Positions 44,514 through 52,913 of a stretch of 64,000 bases of DNA are shown one piece after another. Position 1 is the first letter of the stretch. Every line of letters starts with the position of its first letter. Origin of the DNA: CAVUCH01 sp963763095 (GTDB lineage: Bacteria; Acidobacteriota; Vicinamibacteria; Vicinamibacterales; JAENWD01). The notes under the pieces were generated by a model. That model saw only the letters and a list, made by a program, of their open reading frames with translations. It did not search any database and was not told the DNA's origin. Where the stretch lies: the NCBI GenBank assembly GCA_963763095.1, contig CAVXNR010000006.1, positions 248,001 through 312,000 of the forward strand, in the 5' to 3' direction. Position numbers and translations under genes: made by a program.

Positions 44514-44578
44514 GCGGCGTCGGCGCGGCTGATACCTTGCCAGCGCTAATCAGAACGCGAACGCGACGACCCTGTGGG

Positions 44579-44596
44579 GCAGGGCTTCAGCCCTGC
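44579..44596. repeat. Palindromic repeat GCAGGGCTTCAGCCCTGC
   Basis: An 18-bp near-perfect palindrome preceded by TGTGGG. It overlaps the 3' end of hpnE and provides its TGA stop (44587-44589 on the complementary strand). Confidence 0.85.
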
Positions 44597-45969
44597 ACGT
44601 CTGGCCGAGTCCCCCGGAGATTGACGAGCGCGGCTGCCGCCTCCCCGGCGCGGTGACCGCTCACGACCGCGCTCTCTATCGTTGCAGGCAGGCCCGTATC
44701 GATCCAGTCGCCGGCGAGAAACAGGCCCCTTACAGGTGTGACCGTGCGCGGCCGCTGCGGCTGCCCGGGCGCGAGCGAGAAGGTGGCGCGCTTTTCCCTG
44801 ACTACCACTGCGCGGACAACTGTCGCCGCCCGCGCCGCCACCAGCGCGTGCCGCACTTCTCCGACGGCGAGATCGATCAGCTCCCGGTTGCTCTTTGCGA
44901 CGATGCTTTCGGCGCCGCTCGACACCAGGGATAAATGCGACGCCGCCTCGCCGAATGCCTGTCGCTTGTCGAAGATCCACTGCATGGTGCGACCCGGGAG
45001 CCCGACAAACGGCACCGACGTCACGGGGCGATCGAGCCACAGGTTCACTGTGACAATGGGCGACGACCTCATCGCGGCCGCGGCGGCGACGATGGAAGAC
45101 ATAGCGGCCGGCGGTGGCTCGAGCGTCCGCTCCAATGCGTGCCAGGGCACTGCACACACGACGGCGCCTGCTTCGATCCGCTCGCCGCGCACCTCCACGT
45201 GTGACAGGGCACTGCCTGCGCACACGATGCGTGCAACCGCTCCAGTCCTCACCTCGCTGCCGCGGCCGGCGAGCCATCGCGCAGCGGGCGCCGCGTACAA
45301 CGCATCGAGCGGGACGCGCGGCAGCCCGATCGCCGCATCCAGGCGCGATCCGCCGAACATCTGCGCCAGCACGCGGACAAACGGCGCAGCCGCGGCGACG
45401 TCCATCTGCTGGTTCAGCGCTGCTACGGCCAGCGGCTCCCAGAGCAAGGCACAGAGCCGCGCGGTTTGCCGGTGCCGGCGGAGCCACGCGCCGACCGTCT
45501 CCTGTTGCTCCCGAGGATCGATTGGCTGACCGCGGCTGTGTCGCCGCGCCGCGCGCGAGAGTGCTGGTCCAATCGCGAGGGCAGCCGCGCGATCGCGCCA
45601 GGAGAGCGCCGTCCATCGGAGCAGACCGCCTACCAGGTGCAAAGGCGGCGGCAGGTACATGGACCGCAGGCGTGAGTGACGGCCGCTTCGATCGATGACC
45701 TCGATGTCGAGTTGATCGTCGAGCTGCACGAGGTGAGCCGTACCGATGGTCCCCAGGAACCTGAAGGTCTCGTGGTAGCAGCCGAATACCGCGTGCTGCC
45801 CGTTGTCGACGACTTCGCCGGTTTCGGGATCGGTGAACGCGGCGGCGCGACCACCAAGCGCCGGCCTCGCTTCCAGGACCAGTACGCGCAAACCGCGCCC
45901 GGCAAGATCCACCGCCGCGCTCAGCCCGGCGAAGCCGGCACCGACAACGACGATGTCAGGCGCCGGCAC
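44587..45969 (-). CDS. hpnE: Hydroxysqualene dehydroxylase HpnE
   Basis: A 460-residue FAD-dependent amine-oxidase-fold protein. The FAD motif is DIVVVGAGFAGLSAAVDLAG, followed by LVLEARPALGGRAAAF and DNGQHAVFGCYHETFRFLG, the HpnE hallmark. The C-terminal GLFLAGDWIDTGLPATIESA is the second FAD contact. HpnE reduces hydroxysqualene to squalene in the bacterial HpnCDE route. It overlaps hpnD by 14 nt. Its last codons (VQG-stop) come from a dispersed palindrome, though the loss seems limited to a few residues. Confidence 0.93.
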   Translation of the reverse strand: MPAPDIVVVGAGFAGLSAAVDLAGRGLRVLVLEARPALGGRAAAFTDPETGEVVDNGQHAVFGCYHETFRFLGTIGTAHLVQLDDQLDIEVIDRSGRHSRLRSMYLPPPLHLVGGLLRWTALSWRDRAAALAIGPALSRAARRHSRGQPIDPREQQETVGAWLRRHRQTARLCALLWEPLAVAALNQQMDVAAAAPFVRVLAQMFGGSRLDAAIGLPRVPLDALYAAPAARWLAGRGSEVRTGAVARIVCAGSALSHVEVRGERIEAGAVVCAVPWHALERTLEPPPAAMSSIVAAAAAMRSSPIVTVNLWLDRPVTSVPFVGLPGRTMQWIFDKRQAFGEAASHLSLVSSGAESIVAKSNRELIDLAVGEVRHALVAARAATVVRAVVVREKRATFSLAPGQPQRPRTVTPVRGLFLAGDWIDTGLPATIESAVVSGHRAGEAAAALVNLRGTRPDVQG

Positions 45970-46777
45970 GCAATCCCGCGAGCGACCGCGCCCAGATCAT
46001 CGCCGCAATCGCCGCCCGGCGCGGGCGTGGCACGCGGATGGTCTCGCTGAACACGTCGTAGTCCGCACGCTCGATTCGATCGAGGACGTTGCGGTAGATG
46101 CCGCCCATGATCTCCGCGGCGACGAGCGACCTTCTGTCCTCGGCCGGCAGCAGCGCATTGGCTCGCCCGTAATACCCGCGCGCACGGTTGCACTGGTAGG
46201 CGAGAAGACGCCGCACGCCCTCGGTCACCCGGCCTGCCCGCAGATCGGGCTCGGTCACAGTGAAACGGCGGAGGTCCTCCGCTGGCAGATACACGCGGCC
46301 CCGCTCCAGATCGACCCGCACGTCGCGGATGATGTTCGTCAGCTGCAAGGCGATCCCGAGGTTCACCGCGTAGTCACGCGACTCCGGCCGCGTGTAACCA
46401 AAAATCTCGACGCAGATCAGTCCGACCGTGGACGCCACGCGCCAGCAGTACTCGTAGAGGGCTTCGAAGGTTTCGTAGCTCGCGTTGCGGAGGTCCATGT
46501 CCACACCATCGACGAGGTCCTCGAACGGACGCCGCGGCAGACTGAACCTGTCGATGAACGGCTGCAGGTTTCTACCCTGGGCCGTCTGTGGAATGCCACC
46601 GAAGCACCGGTCGATCTCGGCGCGCCAGGCGTCCAGCGATGCCCGTGGGTCCACCGCTCCCGGCTCGTCCACCGCATCGTCGACGGCGCGGCAAAAGTCC
46701 CACACGGCGATGATGGCATCGCGCTTCGCGGCGGGGAGAACGAGAAACGAGTAATAGAAGCTCGTATCGCGCGACAA
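45956..46777 (-). CDS. hpnD: Presqualene diphosphate synthase HpnD
   Basis: A 273-residue trans-prenyltransferase of the squalene/phytoene synthase family. The first aspartate motif is FCRAVDDAVDEP, and the second is ALQLTNIIRDVRVDLERGRV followed by YLP. It condenses two farnesyl diphosphates to presqualene diphosphate. The start is TTG 46775-46777 (MSRDTSFYYSFLVLPAAKR), with AGGAG about 13 bases upstream. Its position between hpnC and hpnE and the ERGRVYLP motif distinguish it from hpnC. No shc (squalene-hopene cyclase) is in the window. Confidence 0.92.
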   Translation of the reverse strand: MSRDTSFYYSFLVLPAAKRDAIIAVWDFCRAVDDAVDEPGAVDPRASLDAWRAEIDRCFGGIPQTAQGRNLQPFIDRFSLPRRPFEDLVDGVDMDLRNASYETFEALYEYCWRVASTVGLICVEIFGYTRPESRDYAVNLGIALQLTNIIRDVRVDLERGRVYLPAEDLRRFTVTEPDLRAGRVTEGVRRLLAYQCNRARGYYGRANALLPAEDRRSLVAAEIMGGIYRNVLDRIERADYDVFSETIRVPRPRRAAIAAMIWARSLAGLRAGA

Positions 46778-46885
46778 GGTCGGTCAGGGCTCCTGCTCGG
46801 GTCCGAGCCTTCAGGCTACAGCAATCGGCAGGCGGCAATCCGCATGGCAGATCCCATCAGCCGGCCCAGGGCGTCTCCGGGCGTT

Positions 46886-47866
46886 TCAGGCGATTCTTCT
46901 GCCCCACGTGATCAATCCCGCGACCAGCCTGGGAGCATCAGCCGCACCCAGCGAGGGCCGCCGATTGAACACATCGAAGCCGGACGCTTCGAGCCGGTCG
47001 AGGATCCTCATCGCGCCGAGCCACGTGAGGCGCAGTTCGTACCTGAGACGTCCGTGGACACCATCGCACACCGGCCGGCCGCGTTCGAACAGCTCGCGCG
47101 TCGTGGCCGTCGCCCGCCCGAGCGCCGCCTGCCACGCGAGCGTCATGCGCGCGGAGTCGAGGTCCGCATCCCGGGCACCGGCGGCATCGCGTTCGGCCAA
47201 CGGGATGTACAAGCGGCCCCGGCGCCAGTCGATGGCAAGATCCTGCCAGAAGTTCGTGAGCTGGAGGGCCGTGCAGAGCGCGTCCGACGAGCTGTCGAGT
47301 TCGGTGTTGCGGTACCCGGCAATCCGTAGAACGAGCCGTCCCACGGGGTTTGCCGAACGGCGGCAGTAGTCGAGAACGTCGTCCCACGTGACGTATCTCT
47401 TCACGACGGTGTCCTGGCGGAAGGCGCTCAGGAGATCCTCGAAGAGGCCCACCTCCAGCGAGCACGACCGGATGGTGTGCGCCAGGGCCAGAAAAATGGG
47501 ATCGGCGTCGACAGCTGTCCGCCGGGACTGAGGTCCCGGCTCCACCTTGACGGAGGGCTGGACACCATGAAACCGCTGGGGCGTGAAGGCGGTTTGATCT
47601 GGCGCCGGGGCTTCAGTTCCGGCGATCTCGCTGCCGGCGGCGCGCAGCAGGCGCCGGTGCCAATCGTCGAGCAGCGCATGCCGTTCGGCGAGCGTGTAGC
47701 CGTCTTCGTCGGCGAAGTCGTCGGCCGTCCGGGCAAACGCGTACACGGCAGCAACGTGCGGCCGCATGCGTGACGGGACCAGACGGGATGCCACAGGGAA
47801 GTTTTCGTAGTGCGCCGCGGCCAGGCGGGCGCATGCGGCGTAAGCGTCAGCGAGCGGCACTACCAT
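46886..47866 (-). CDS. hpnC: Hydroxysqualene synthase HpnC with in-frame palindrome insertion
   Basis: A 326-residue squalene/phytoene synthase-family protein. YENFPVASRLVPSRMRPHVA and FARTADDFADE (first Asp motif) precede FWQDLAIDWRRGRLYIP (second Asp motif). HpnC converts presqualene diphosphate to hydroxysqualene. Residues about 82-118 (GTEAPAPDQTAFTPQRFHGV and QPSVKVEPGPQSRRTAV) interrupt the helix pair where relatives run directly from the WHRRLLRA helix to DPIFLALAHT. This stretch is encoded by two facing palindromes (47521-47540 and 47604-47623). The insertion keeps the frame and spares both Asp motifs, so activity may persist. It overlaps the adenosyltransferase gene by 7 nt. Confidence 0.9.
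   Translation of the reverse strand: MVVPLADAYAACARLAAAHYENFPVASRLVPSRMRPHVAAVYAFARTADDFADEDGYTLAERHALLDDWHRRLLRAAGSEIAGTEAPAPDQTAFTPQRFHGVQPSVKVEPGPQSRRTAVDADPIFLALAHTIRSCSLEVGLFEDLLSAFRQDTVVKRYVTWDDVLDYCRRSANPVGRLVLRIAGYRNTELDSSSDALCTALQLTNFWQDLAIDWRRGRLYIPLAERDAAGARDADLDSARMTLAWQAALGRATATTRELFERGRPVCDGVHGRLRYELRLTWLGAMRILDRLEASGFDVFNRRPSLGAADAPRLVAGLITWGRRIA
47511..47630. repeat. Palindrome pair inserted within hpnC
   Basis: GCCGGGACTGAGGTCCCGGC (47521-47540) and GCCGGGGCTTCAGTTCCGGC (47604-47623) lie in opposite orientation about 60 bp apart, flanked by CTGTCC and CTCCAC. This resembles a bipartite REP/BIME-like unit. The whole ~110-bp insert is divisible by three in its effect on hpnC. 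Confidence 0.8.
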
Positions 47867-48399
47867 TCCACATCGGAGACGCCCGCACGCGCATTCGCCA
47901 GACGCGCCAGCACGAACAGCAGATCCGACAGGCGATTCACGTACGCCAGCAGGTCAGGATCGACAGCGCCGTCCCCAAGCGACACAATGTAACGCTCGGC
48001 GCGGCGGCAGATGGTGCGCGCCACATGCAGTGCAGCCCCAGCCGGCGCGCCACCGGGCAGGATGAACCGACGGAGCGGCTCGAGCTCGGATTCGGCCTCA
48101 TCGATCCACCCCTCGAGCCGGCGTACGTCGTCCGCGCCGAGCGCCGCCTTGCGGACGCGGCCGGCAATGCGTGCGTTGGGATCCGCCAGCCGCGCGCCGA
48201 GGGCGAACAGATCGTGCTGCAGCTGCACCAGCTGCGCGGCCAGCGCGGGATCGGCGCCGCCGGCCAGGGCTAGTCCCAACATCGCGTTCAGCTCGTCTAC
48301 GTGCCCGTATGCCTCGACACGGGGATCCGACTTGCGCACACGGGTACCGTCGAAGAGCGCCGTTTCTCCGGCGTCTCCAGTGCGCGTGTAGATCTTCAC
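47860..48399 (-). CDS. cobO: Cob(I)alamin adenosyltransferase (PduO type)
   Basis: A 179-residue protein with the PduO-type signature. The N-terminus MKIYTRTGDAGETALFDGTR contacts ATP, then come VEAYGHVDELNAMLGLAL and RRFILPGGAPAGAALHVART with the conserved C-RRAER region (ICRRAERYIV), ending YVNRLSDLLFVLARLAN. It transfers the adenosyl group of ATP to Co(I) cobalamin to make coenzyme B12. It is the first gene of the minus-strand run with hpnC, hpnD and hpnE. No cobalamin riboswitch was recognised upstream. Confidence 0.93.
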   Translation of the reverse strand: MKIYTRTGDAGETALFDGTRVRKSDPRVEAYGHVDELNAMLGLALAGGADPALAAQLVQLQHDLFALGARLADPNARIAGRVRKAALGADDVRRLEGWIDEAESELEPLRRFILPGGAPAGAALHVARTICRRAERYIVSLGDGAVDPDLLAYVNRLSDLLFVLARLANARAGVSDVEW

Positions 48400-48630
48400 G
48401 CCCCGATTCTATCGCGCCTGGCGGAACGGCCAACCGCGGCGACGCTTCGCGTGCCGGCTGCTGCCGCGTCGGCCGAAAAGCAAGTCCTGGCTTCACATCG
48501 GGTGACCTTGCGGGCTCGCCCCGTGAGCGATGGCGCAGTACCGGTATCGTGAGCGCGCCGTCCACACGCGCCTCACGTGGCCGCACATGCTTGGCCGTCG
48601 CCGCAGAGGCGCAAGTCCCAGACCCAACGG

Positions 48631-49347
48631 ATGACGAAAGCCGAACCAACGCGCCGGACGCTGCGAGGGCGCACGCGTGCCCCGCAGCCGCCACTGCCGC
48701 TTGCGCCCGAGCGCCGCCGGTTCCGCACGCGCCTGCTGGCGTGGTATCGGCGCCACGGACGCGACCTGCCGTGGCGATCGACCGACGACCCGTACCACAT
48801 CCTCGTGTCCGAGATGATGCTCCAGCAGACGCAGGTGGATCGCGTGCTGCCCAAGTACTACGAGTGGCTCGCGAAGTTCCCCTCGCTGGCCACGTTGGCG
48901 GAGGCCCCGGAGGCCGACGTGACGAGCGCCTGGCGCCCACTTGGCTACAACATCCGCCCCGCGCGCCTGCAGTCAATCGCCCGCGAGGCGGTCAGCAAAT
49001 TCGGCGGACAGCTGCCGTCCGACGAAGAGACGCTGCTCTCGTTCAAGGGTATCGGGCGCTATACGGCCGGCGCGATCCGCAGCTTCGCGTTCGGCGCCCG
49101 CGCGGCCATCCTCGACACGAACGTCGCACGCGTGCTGTTCCGGGTCTTCATCGCCGAAGGCGATCCGAAGAGCCATGCGATGAAGGCGCGGCTCTGGCGC
49201 ATCTCCGAGACGCTCGTGCCGCAGCGTCACGTGTTCGACTTCAACCAGGCACTCATGGATCTCGGCGCGACCGTGTGCACGGCCCGGAAGCCCAGGTGCC
49301 CTGCATGCCCATTGGCTCGCATGTGCCGGTCGGCAGGACGGACGTGA
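48631..49347 (+). CDS. mutY: A/G-specific adenine glycosylase MutY (catalytic part only)
   Basis: A 238-residue HhH-GPD glycosylase. PWRSTDDPYHILVSEMMLQQ, TQVDRVLPKYYEWLAKFPSL, the HhH loop LLSFKGIGRYTAGAIRSFAF and catalytic Asp in ILDTNVARVLFRVF are followed by the 4Fe-4S cluster (C-x6-C-x2-C-x5-C: CTARKPRCPACPLARMC). It removes adenine opposite 8-oxoguanine. The C-terminal MutT-like recognition domain of classical MutY is missing; a NUDIX gene overlaps its stop by GTGA instead. The start is ATG 48631; a GTG at 48577 is an alternative. Confidence 0.9.
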   Translation: MTKAEPTRRTLRGRTRAPQPPLPLAPERRRFRTRLLAWYRRHGRDLPWRSTDDPYHILVSEMMLQQTQVDRVLPKYYEWLAKFPSLATLAEAPEADVTSAWRPLGYNIRPARLQSIAREAVSKFGGQLPSDEETLLSFKGIGRYTAGAIRSFAFGARAAILDTNVARVLFRVFIAEGDPKSHAMKARLWRISETLVPQRHVFDFNQALMDLGATVCTARKPRCPACPLARMCRSAGRT

Positions 49348-49734
49348 GTCGTGCGCCGGTGGTCGTGGCTGCCGCGGTAATCGAGCAGGACCGGCGGTTT
49401 CTACTGACCCGGCGTCTCGAAGGCACACACCTCGCCGGGCGGTGGGAGTTCCCCGGCGGCAAGTGCGAGCCTGGCGAGACGCACGCCGAGGCACTTCGCG
49501 CGTGAGCTCGAAGAGGAGCTCGCCGTTCCCGTGGCCGTCGGGCAGCGCATCCTCGTCACGACGCACGCCTACGACGAGCGGACGGTGGAGCTGCACTTCT
49601 ACGAGACGCGCCTGCTTGGCACACCGACCCCGCAGCTCGGTCAGCCGATGCGGTGGGCCTCCCGGGAGGAGCTGCGTCAACTCGACTTCCCGGCGGCCGA
49701 CGCGGCGCTCATCGCGCTGCTCACGCGCGAATGA
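49344..49734 (+). pseudogene. MutT-type NUDIX hydrolase, frameshifted near 49500
   Basis: GTG 49344 overlaps the mutY stop (GTGA). The first frame reads VVVAAAVIEQDRRFLLTRRL, then GRWEFPGGKCEPGETHAEAL and stops at 49505. Removing one base in CGCGCG near 49500 joins it to RELEEELAVPVAVGQRILVT and HAYDERTVELHFYE, ending at TGA 49732-49734. Together they rebuild a perfect NUDIX box (G-x5-E-x7-RELEEE) in a ~129-residue MutT (8-oxo-dGTP diphosphatase-like) protein. As written, the NUDIX helix is cut. Confidence 0.82.
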
Positions 49735-49741
49735 TTGTCGG

Positions 49742-49935
49742 CTAGCTATCTGCAGCGTCGCCGCAGCTCTCTTCAGCGCGCCGTCCGCCGTCCACAAACG
49801 CGCACCGCTGACTCGCGCCGACGCGAGAAGGTGCACGTCAATCCATCCCAGCCCGCGCCGGCCAGCTGGTGGACCTCGACGAGTTGCAAGGCCTCGTCCT
49901 AGAGACCGGTTCCAGTGTTGGCAGTCGCTGAAGCA
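49742..49935 (-). pseudogene. VapC-type PIN-domain toxin remnant
   Basis: On the minus strand the DNA encodes IDVHLLASARVSGARLWTAD followed by GALKRAAATLQIAS, the typical C-terminal part of VapC PIN ribonucleases (GWxDVHLLASA...LWTxDxxL). Upstream, in another frame, QLVEVHQLAGAG fits the preceding helix. The N-terminal Asp motif and any antitoxin are missing. The region 49735-50022 holds nothing else recognisable. Confidence 0.5.
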
Positions 49936-50022
49936 GGGCCTGCGATTCCGGCACTACAGCTCGCGATATTCGTTATGCCGCCGGATGCGCCGCCGGCTGA
50001 ATCTGCAATCCGGGCGGCCCGC

Positions 50023-51159
50023 TCAGGGCGGGGCGAACGGCAAGCCCGTGACCACAGCAGGCGTGCCCGCCGGGAGGATCGTCACCGCCGTCCCCTCCGC
50101 GGCGAAGTCGCGGTGGACATAGCCGAGGGCGATGGCGCGGCCGAGGCGCGGTGAGAAGGCCGCGCTCGTGATGCTCCCGACCTCCCGCCCGTCGACGGCG
50201 AGCGGAGATCCGGATGGTGGAACGAGGGTGCCGTCGACCATCAGGCCTGCCAGCCGCCGTGCAACGCGGCCGTGCCCGCGGTGCAGAATCCGGATGATGA
50301 CCTCCTGTCCGACGTAGCAGCCCTTTGTCATGCTGATCGCGCGGCCCTCGATGCCAGCCTCGAGTGGAATCGTCTCACTCGTCATGTCGACGCCGAAGCG
50401 AGGCGTGCCCGCCTCTATCCGCAGTGCCTCGGCGGCGAGAGCCCCGAGCGGCTGCGCGCCGGCGCCGAGCAGGTCGCGCACGATCGCCTCGCATGCAGAC
50501 GCGGGACCGAGGAGATCGACGGCCTGGATCCCGAGATCCTCGTGGCCGATCAGCACCAGGCGCTCGCCGTCGCGGTCCACCTCCATGAACTCACGCGGTT
50601 GGATGAGCACGGCTTCGTCTGCGCCGGTGATGGAGGCCAGCGCCTCGCGTGCAGCGGGCCCGCAGACGACGATGGACCGCGCGCCGTCCGGAGCGCGCTC
50701 GTCACCATCCTGGGAGTGACGGGTCCATGCCACGCCGCGCTCGATCTCAACCCGCTCCGTGAAGATGGACGCATCGAATCGGGCCGCGAGCGTCTCCACA
50801 ACCTGCGGCTCCGTCTCGAGCGCCAGGTGGTCATCCCGCCGCAGCACCCGCATGTCGCTCACCATCCGGCCCTGGGGGGTCAGGTACGCGGCATAACACC
50901 ACTGCCCCACCTGGAGCGATGCGATGTCGTTCGTCAGGACGCCGTGCAGGAACGACACCGCGTCAGCTCCCGCGACGCGCAGCCAGCCGCGCGCGCCACG
51001 CTGCCCGACGGCGGCGCCCGTCCGAGCCGCATCGTAGCCCGTGTAGTCGGCGCTGGTCGTGTGATCAATCACGGCGGTCCATTCGCGAGGTGCCTGGCAT
51101 CCTGAATTCTGCATTCGCGCGGCATGCAGGTGCTGCATTGTGCATTGTGCATCGTGCAT
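50023..51159 (-). CDS. ygfZ: YgfZ/GcvT-family folate-binding protein
   Basis: The frame of up to 378 residues contains the family signature TKGCYVGQEVIIRILHRGHG, with the K-G-C-Y-x-G-Q-E cysteine loop. GcvT-like domains begin at WLRVAGADAVSFLHGVLTND and include LRIEAGTPRFGVDMTSETIP. YgfZ uses tetrahydrofolate to help assemble or repair Fe-S clusters in enzymes such as MiaB. The true start is uncertain: the first ~15 codons run through a TGCATTG heptamer array, so the later ATG giving MQNSGCQAPREW (51114) is also possible. Confidence 0.9.
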   Translation of the reverse strand: MHDAQCTMQHLHAARMQNSGCQAPREWTAVIDHTTSADYTGYDAARTGAAVGQRGARGWLRVAGADAVSFLHGVLTNDIASLQVGQWCYAAYLTPQGRMVSDMRVLRRDDHLALETEPQVVETLAARFDASIFTERVEIERGVAWTRHSQDGDERAPDGARSIVVCGPAAREALASITGADEAVLIQPREFMEVDRDGERLVLIGHEDLGIQAVDLLGPASACEAIVRDLLGAGAQPLGALAAEALRIEAGTPRFGVDMTSETIPLEAGIEGRAISMTKGCYVGQEVIIRILHRGHGRVARRLAGLMVDGTLVPPSGSPLAVDGREVGSITSAAFSPRLGRAIALGYVHRDFAAEGTAVTILPAGTPAVVTGLPFAPP

Positions 51160-51161
51160 TG
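51134..51161. repeat. Heptamer tandem array (TGCATTG x4)
   Basis: TGCATTG, TGCATTG, TGCATCG, TGCATTG lie back to back between the divergent ygfZ and hydrolase genes, overlapping the upstream codons of the ygfZ frame. Confidence 0.85.
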
Positions 51162-51186
51162 TGATGGGCCCAGTGACCCCTCTGCT

Positions 51187-52893
51187 ATGCTCAACCAGAT
51201 GCCGTATTCATGCTCTCATTCTAGAGTCTGCCGTGTCGTCGCGCTCTCGTGCCTGGGCATGGCCCTGCTCGCGGGAGTGGCTGATGGGCAGTCCCCGTCC
51301 TCAGAATCCTCTCAACTGCTCGTGTTCGTGAACGGCACGCGGCTGGGCGAAGCCCAGAGCACCGTCCAGCGCACCGACGAGGGGTGGACCATCACCTCGA
51401 CCGGCCGGCTCTCCCCACCACTCGACCTCGTGACCCGGCACATGTCAATCCGGTACGCGCCGGACTGGACACCGCTCGGGCTCGAGATCGACGCGCTGTC
51501 GCGCGGAGCCCCGCTCGCCATCAACACCACCGTGACCGGGTCCACCGCGGCGAGTGACGTGACACAACTCGGGCAGACGATACAGAAGTCGGACCCCATC
51601 ACGAAGGGAGCACTGCTCCTGCCGAACATGTTCTTCGCCTCGTTCGAGGCGCTCGCGCTGCGGCTCTCGGCGCTCGCCGAGGAATCCGCGCGCTTCACCG
51701 CGTACATCGCGCCACAGGCGGAAATCCAGATCGCCGTCCGGCGGCTCGGTGCCGAGACCATCGAGACGCAGCAGCGTGCGCTGCGGGCGCGGCGGTTCGC
51801 CGTGACCTTTATGAACCCTGGCAAACCGCTCGAAAGCGAGATGTGGATCGACGAGAACGGGCGTCTGCTGCGGTTCGGTGTTGTGACGCAGGGACTGGCG
51901 GTCATGCGCGAAGACGTGTCGTCGGTTACGACGCGACGGCAGAACATCACGCGCGCCGGCGACGAAAGCGTCCGGATCCCGGCCAATGGCTTCAACCTGG
52001 TCGGCACGCTGAGCAAGCCCACGGGAAATCCGGACGCCAAGGGCCGGTACCCGGCCGTGATCATGGTCGCGGGATCGGGCCCGACCGACCGTGACGAGAC
52101 GGTGGGAGGCATCCCCATTTTTGGCCAGGTCGCCGGCATGCTCGCCGACGCCGGGTTCCTCGTGGTCCGGTACGACAAACGTGGTGTCGGACAGAGCGGC
52201 GGCCGCTCCGAATCGGCTACCCTGGCCGACTACGCGGAGGACGTCCTGGCCGTACGACGGTTCCTGTCCGAGCGCAAGGATGTCGACGATCGCAGAATCG
52301 CTCTCTTCGGCCACAGCGAAGGCACCGCCATTGCTCTCATCGCTGCATCGCGCGATAAGCAGGTGGCATCCGTGGTCCTTGCCGGGGGCGCCTCCGGTCC
52401 GGGCGCAGACCTTGTCCTCGAGCAGCAGCAGGCCGTGCTCGCCGCCAGCACTCTGTCCGAAGAGGAGAAGGCGTCGCGGATCGCGCTGCAGCGCCAGGTG
52501 CAGGCCGCCGTGCTCGGGACCGGCGAATGGAAGGACGTGCCCGACGACGTGCGGCGGCAAGCCGACACGCCGTGGTTCCGCAGCTTCCTGGCCTTCGATC
52601 CCGCAAAGCTGATGAGCGATGTGCGGCAGCCGATCCTGATCCTTCAGGGGGAGCGCGACAAGCAGGTGCCGCCGCAGCACGCCGACAAGCTTGGCGAGCT
52701 TGCCCGCGCGCGGAAGAAGGTGCCCGCCGAGCGCGTCAAGGTGGTGAAGCTGCCCGACCTGAATCACCTGCTCGTGCCCGCGGAGAGCGGCGATATCCGC
52801 CAGGCCGCAGGCCTTCTCGGCCCCAGCGTGAGCGCCGACGCCGGAGCGGCGGTGGTGGAGTTCCTCCGCCAGTGGATGCCGGAGCGCAAGTAG
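51187..52893 (+). CDS. Secreted alpha/beta-fold hydrolase
   Basis: A 568-residue protein with a signal peptide (VCRRVVALSCLGMAL-like segment RVVALSCLGMALLAGVADGQ). The N-terminal ~240 residues are a beta domain of unknown role (LLVFVNGTRLGEAQSTVQRT). The C-terminal alpha/beta hydrolase has VVRYDKRGVGQSGGRSESAT, nucleophile elbow GHSEG (IALFGHSEGTAIALIAASRD), acid region QPILILQGERDKQVPPQHAD and catalytic His in LPDLNHLLVP. It is probably a periplasmic or extracellular esterase/peptidase of the type often annotated alpha/beta fold hydrolase. The start ATG 51187 is chosen for the signal peptide; ATG 51199 is possible. Confidence 0.88.
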   Translation: MLNQMPYSCSHSRVCRVVALSCLGMALLAGVADGQSPSSESSQLLVFVNGTRLGEAQSTVQRTDEGWTITSTGRLSPPLDLVTRHMSIRYAPDWTPLGLEIDALSRGAPLAINTTVTGSTAASDVTQLGQTIQKSDPITKGALLLPNMFFASFEALALRLSALAEESARFTAYIAPQAEIQIAVRRLGAETIETQQRALRARRFAVTFMNPGKPLESEMWIDENGRLLRFGVVTQGLAVMREDVSSVTTRRQNITRAGDESVRIPANGFNLVGTLSKPTGNPDAKGRYPAVIMVAGSGPTDRDETVGGIPIFGQVAGMLADAGFLVVRYDKRGVGQSGGRSESATLADYAEDVLAVRRFLSERKDVDDRRIALFGHSEGTAIALIAASRDKQVASVVLAGGASGPGADLVLEQQQAVLAASTLSEEEKASRIALQRQVQAAVLGTGEWKDVPDDVRRQADTPWFRSFLAFDPAKLMSDVRQPILILQGERDKQVPPQHADKLGELARARKKVPAERVKVVKLPDLNHLLVPAESGDIRQAAGLLGPSVSADAGAAVVEFLRQWMPERK

Positions 52894-52913
52894 TGAGCGG
52901 CGCGGGAGATCGC

